Below are positions 19,352 to 21,336 of a DNA stretch of 21,336 bases, piece after piece; the first letter of the stretch is position 1; each line of letters begins with the position of its first letter. The notes beneath the pieces were generated by a model. That model saw only the letters and a list, made by a program, of their open reading frames with translations, was not told the DNA's origin and did no database searches. The stretch lies in the NCBI RefSeq assembly GCF_035492835.1, contig NZ_DATJIY010000178.1, positions 1 through 21,336 of the forward strand, read 5' to 3'. A program made the translations under genes and the position numbers. The DNA comes from Dinghuibacter sp035492835 (GTDB lineage: Bacteria; Bacteroidota; Bacteroidia; Chitinophagales; Chitinophagaceae).

Positions 19352-20187
19352 TGACCATCCTCGTCTTTACCGGTATCTTGCTGATCGGCGCTTTCGCCGC
19401 GGGTCTGCTGGGGTCGCTCACGGGTCTCGGCGGCGGCGTGGTGATTATCCCGCTCCTGACGCTGGGTTTTGGCGTCGACATCCGGTACGCCATCGGTTCG
19501 TCGCTGGTGGCCGTCATAGCCACCTCTTCCGGGTCCGCCGTGGCCTATGTCAAGGAAGGCTACTCCAACATCCGGCTGGGTATGTTCCTCGAGGTGGCGA
19601 CAACCACCGGCGCCATCCTGGGAGCCTTCCTGGCGATCTACGCGCCCACGCACCTGATCGCCATCATCTTCGGGACGATCCTGATCCTGTCCACGGCCTC
19701 TTCGTATGTCAAAAAGCAGGGCGCCCCCGATACGGCCGGCAGCGCCCTGGCCGCAAAGCTGACACTAAACGGCCAATATCCCGACGGGCAAGGCGGCTGG
19801 CAGGCGTACGGCGTACACCGCGTGTACGGCGGTTTCGGGATGATGACCCTGGCGGGTATGCTCAGCGGGCTGCTGGGCGTCGGGTCCGGGGCCCTGAAGG
19901 TCATAGCCATCGACAACATCATGCGGGTCCCCTTCAAGGTATCCACCACCACCAGCAACTTCATGATCGGCGTGACCGCGGCCGCCAGCGCCGGTATCTA
20001 TCTCTATCGGGGGTATATCGACCCGGGGATCGCGATGCCGGTCGTCCTGGGCGTCCTCGGCGGCGCCTTCCTGGGGTCCCGCATCCTGGCGGGCGCCCGC
20101 CCGGCCTGGCTGAGGGTCATCTTTACCGTCGTGGTCGTCTTCCTGGCCGTGGAAATGATTTATAACGGAGCAACCCACCGCATATGA
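19351..20187 (+). CDS. TauE/SafE family sulfite/anion exporter
   Basis: A 278-residue membrane protein with about eight helices. The family's two internal repeats are seen as GLLGSLTGLGGGVVIIPLL near the N-terminus and GMLSGLLGVGSGALKVIAID in the second half. Between them lies a polar cytosolic or periplasmic loop (about 115-145, KKQGAPDTAGSA onwards). TauE/SafE proteins export organosulfur anions or sulfite, or import related compounds; the substrate here is not determined. It overlaps the preceding lipoprotein by one base and the following DUF1634 gene by four (ATGA), so the three form one translational unit. Confidence 0.92.
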   Translation: MTILVFTGILLIGAFAAGLLGSLTGLGGGVVIIPLLTLGFGVDIRYAIGSSLVAVIATSSGSAVAYVKEGYSNIRLGMFLEVATTTGAILGAFLAIYAPTHLIAIIFGTILILSTASSYVKKQGAPDTAGSALAAKLTLNGQYPDGQGGWQAYGVHRVYGGFGMMTLAGMLSGLLGVGSGALKVIAIDNIMRVPFKVSTTTSNFMIGVTAAASAGIYLYRGYIDPGIAMPVVLGVLGGAFLGSRILAGARPAWLRVIFTVVVVFLAVEMIYNGATHRI

Positions 20188-20564
20188 GGAATTGGGGCGA
20201 CAAGGACATGCAGGTCATCATCGGCAACCTCCTGAGGTGGGGGGTGCTGTTGGCCACCGTGGTCGTCGCCATTGGCGGGGCGATCTATCTTTACCGGCAC
20301 GGTTCGGAATTACCCGACTACGGGACCTTTCACGGGCAGCCCCGGACCTTCCGGACCATCTCCGGCATCACCGGCGGCGTCCTGGAGGGGAGAGGACGGG
20401 CGATCATCCAGCTGGGCATCCTCATCCTGATCGCCACCCCCGTCGTCCGCGTGGCGTTTTCCATCATCGGGTACCTGGTCGAAAAGGATTACCTGTATAC
20501 CGCGATCACGGCGCTGGTGCTTGGCATAATTTTGTTTAGTATGTTCGGCGGTCTTGGGGGCTAA
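20184..20564 (+). CDS. DUF1634 membrane protein, partner of TauE
   Basis: A 126-residue protein with three helices. The first is LLRWGVLLATVVVAIGGAIYLY. A soluble loop with HGSELPDYGTFHGQPRTF follows, then LIQLGILILIATPVVRVAFSI-type and YTAITALVLGIILFSMF segments. The RWGV start and the IGILILIATPVVRV block are marks of DUF1634, a family repeatedly found beside TauE/SafE genes. This suggests a subunit or accessory of the exporter. Start at ATG 20184 overlaps the TauE stop. A second Met (MQVIIGN) nine codons in is also possible. Confidence 0.9.
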   Translation: MRNWGDKDMQVIIGNLLRWGVLLATVVVAIGGAIYLYRHGSELPDYGTFHGQPRTFRTISGITGGVLEGRGRAIIQLGILILIATPVVRVAFSIIGYLVEKDYLYTAITALVLGIILFSMFGGLGG

Positions 20565-20594
20565 GCCCGGCAAGATCCCGCCTTTATAAAAAAA

Positions 20595-20602
20595 TAATTT
20601 TG
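20595..20602 (+). promoter_or_regulatory. TAATTTTG element abutting the ppa start codon
   Basis: A full TAnnTTTG match that ends on the base before the ATG at 20603. A promoter here would start transcription inside the coding region, so it is doubtful. A second full match, TAATTTTG at 20527-20534 inside the end of the DUF1634 gene, would give a leader of about 60 nt. Confidence 0.25.
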
Positions 20603-21145
20603 ATGTTAACTGTCCTACACCCCTGGCACGGGGCCCACTACGGGGAAAATGCACCGCAGGTTGTAAACGCCCTGATCGAAATCCCCCAAGGGTCCAGGGC
20701 CAAGTATGAATTGGACAAGGAAACCGGTCTGCTCCGACTGGACAGGGTCATCTATTCCTCGTTCCACTACCCCGCCAACTATGGCTTTATCCCCCAGACG
20801 CTCGGCGAGGACAAGGACCCCCTGGACGTTCTGGTCATCTGTTCCCTACCCGTCCAACCGCTTTGTCTGATCGAGGCCAAGATCATGGGCGTCATGCAGA
20901 TGATCGACGGCGGCGACGCCGACGACAAGATCATCGCGATCGCGGCCAACGACCCCTCCGTGAACTATATCAATTCGCTGGACGAAATGCCGCGTCACTT
21001 CTTCAACGAGCTCCGGCATTTCTTCGAAGAATACAAGCACCTCGAGAACAAGACCGTGAAAGTGGAGGAGTTCCAGGATAAAACGGTCGCGTACCAGATC
21101 CTCAATGAGGCGATCGCGCGGTATAAGGACGCTTACAAGAAGTAA
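20603..21145 (+). CDS. ppa: Family I inorganic pyrophosphatase
   Basis: A 180-residue cytosolic enzyme that hydrolyses pyrophosphate and so drives biosynthesis. The metal-binding signature is GEDKDPLDVLV with Asp70, Asp72 and Asp75, and the second set is Asp102 and Asp107 in MIDGGDADDKIIAI. These show the same spacing as Asp65/67/70/97/102 of E. coli. Substrate-binding KYELDKETG, with SFHYPANYGFIPQT, is also intact, and LENKTVKVEEF with ALARYKDAYKK-like ending (here AIARYKDAYKK) closes the protein. The start is the ATG at 20603; a TTG one codon earlier is in frame but unnecessary. Confidence 0.96.
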   Translation: MLTVLHPWHGAHYGENAPQVVNALIEIPQGSRAKYELDKETGLLRLDRVIYSSFHYPANYGFIPQTLGEDKDPLDVLVICSLPVQPLCLIEAKIMGVMQMIDGGDADDKIIAIAANDPSVNYINSLDEMPRHFFNELRHFFEEYKHLENKTVKVEEFQDKTVAYQILNEAIARYKDAYKK

Positions 21146-21190
21146 CGTCCACCAGGCACGCCGATAGCACATAAGCCCGTTTCGGTAAAT

Positions 21191-21336
21191 CTAACACGGC
21201 CGCTTTATGATCCGCAGCTGGTGCGTACGCGCGCCCGTCTCGACATTCAATATCCCCTGGGTGTCGATGCGGTCGACGCGGACTTTCCCGGAAGCATGGA
21301 TGATCTCCGAATCGGAGAGCAGGATACCTACGTGGA
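21191..21336 (-). CDS. NlpC/P60 (C40) peptidase, 3' end only
   Basis: The minus strand from the window edge to the TAG at 21193-21191 encodes 48 residues starting HVGILLSDSEIIHASGKVRV and ending THQLRIIKRPC. HVGI with the following IIHASG is the His plus polar third residue block of NlpC/P60 cysteine peptidases, and the R-I-D...GI...TH.LRIIKR ending is the usual Bacteroidota C-terminus. The enzyme cuts peptide bonds in cell-wall peptides. The catalytic Cys and the signal region lie outside the window. It converges on ppa with a 45-base gap that shows no clear terminator. Confidence 0.8.
   Translation of the reverse strand, partial: HVGILLSDSEIIHASGKVRVDRIDTQGILNVETGARTHQLRIIKRPC

Overview
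The window reads as a chromosomal stretch of a GC-rich member of the Bacteroidota, most likely Chitinophagaceae or a close relative. The evidence is the set of start-proximal promoters matching the Bacteroidota sigma-A consensus (TTTG, about 20 nt, TAnnTTTG), the near absence of Shine-Dalgarno sequences, and many signal peptides and lipoproteins. The protein flavour of PhoH, HmgA and the C40 peptidase tail also fits. The genus is inference only. No plasmid, phage, CRISPR or rRNA/tRNA signature was seen.

Layout. Positions 1-1359 hold the end of an unidentified gene, a small YXWGXW-type lipoprotein and an orphan LuxE-like acyl-activating protein, the last two on the minus strand. A divergent plus-strand run follows (1391-6731): a lipoprotein that overlaps a UbiA-like membrane protein with a degenerate first Asp motif, an M42 aminopeptidase one base from biotin synthase (bioB), an outer-membrane-type secreted protein and an alpha/beta hydrolase. 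A bidirectional terminator at 6752-6771 separates this from a long minus-strand block (6782-14693). Read in its own direction, that block is homogentisate dioxygenase (hmgA), infA, rpmJ, rpsM, rpsK, rpsD, rpoA, rplQ, carA, aroQ and an Rpn/PD-(D/E)XK nuclease gene with a tandem GIEK repeat. A YfcE-like phosphoesterase (+) and a small cytochrome-b-like membrane protein (-) come next. From 16014 a plus-strand series runs to the end: TPR lipoprotein, rpe, phoH, a lipoprotein coupled to a TauE/SafE exporter and a DUF1634 protein, and inorganic pyrophosphatase. The window closes in the 3' end of an NlpC/P60 peptidase on the minus strand.

How it works together. Most genes are housekeeping: translation and transcription (the alpha operon), pyrimidine/arginine precursor (carA), shikimate pathway (aroQ), biotin, the pentose phosphate pathway and pyrophosphate removal. 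The least ordinary parts are the regulatory architecture and a few accessory genes. Several TAnnTTTG elements lie at a fixed distance from start codons, and two genes look leaderless. One 44-bp divergent spacer holds two promoters. The alpha-operon spacers are wide and rich in hairpins. Accessory genes of note are the repeat-bearing Rpn gene, which looks less GC-rich than its neighbours, the orphan LuxE-like protein and the degenerate UbiA-like protein. I see no clear defence, secretion or biosynthetic cluster, and I do not claim a new system. The strongest leads are listed as findings.
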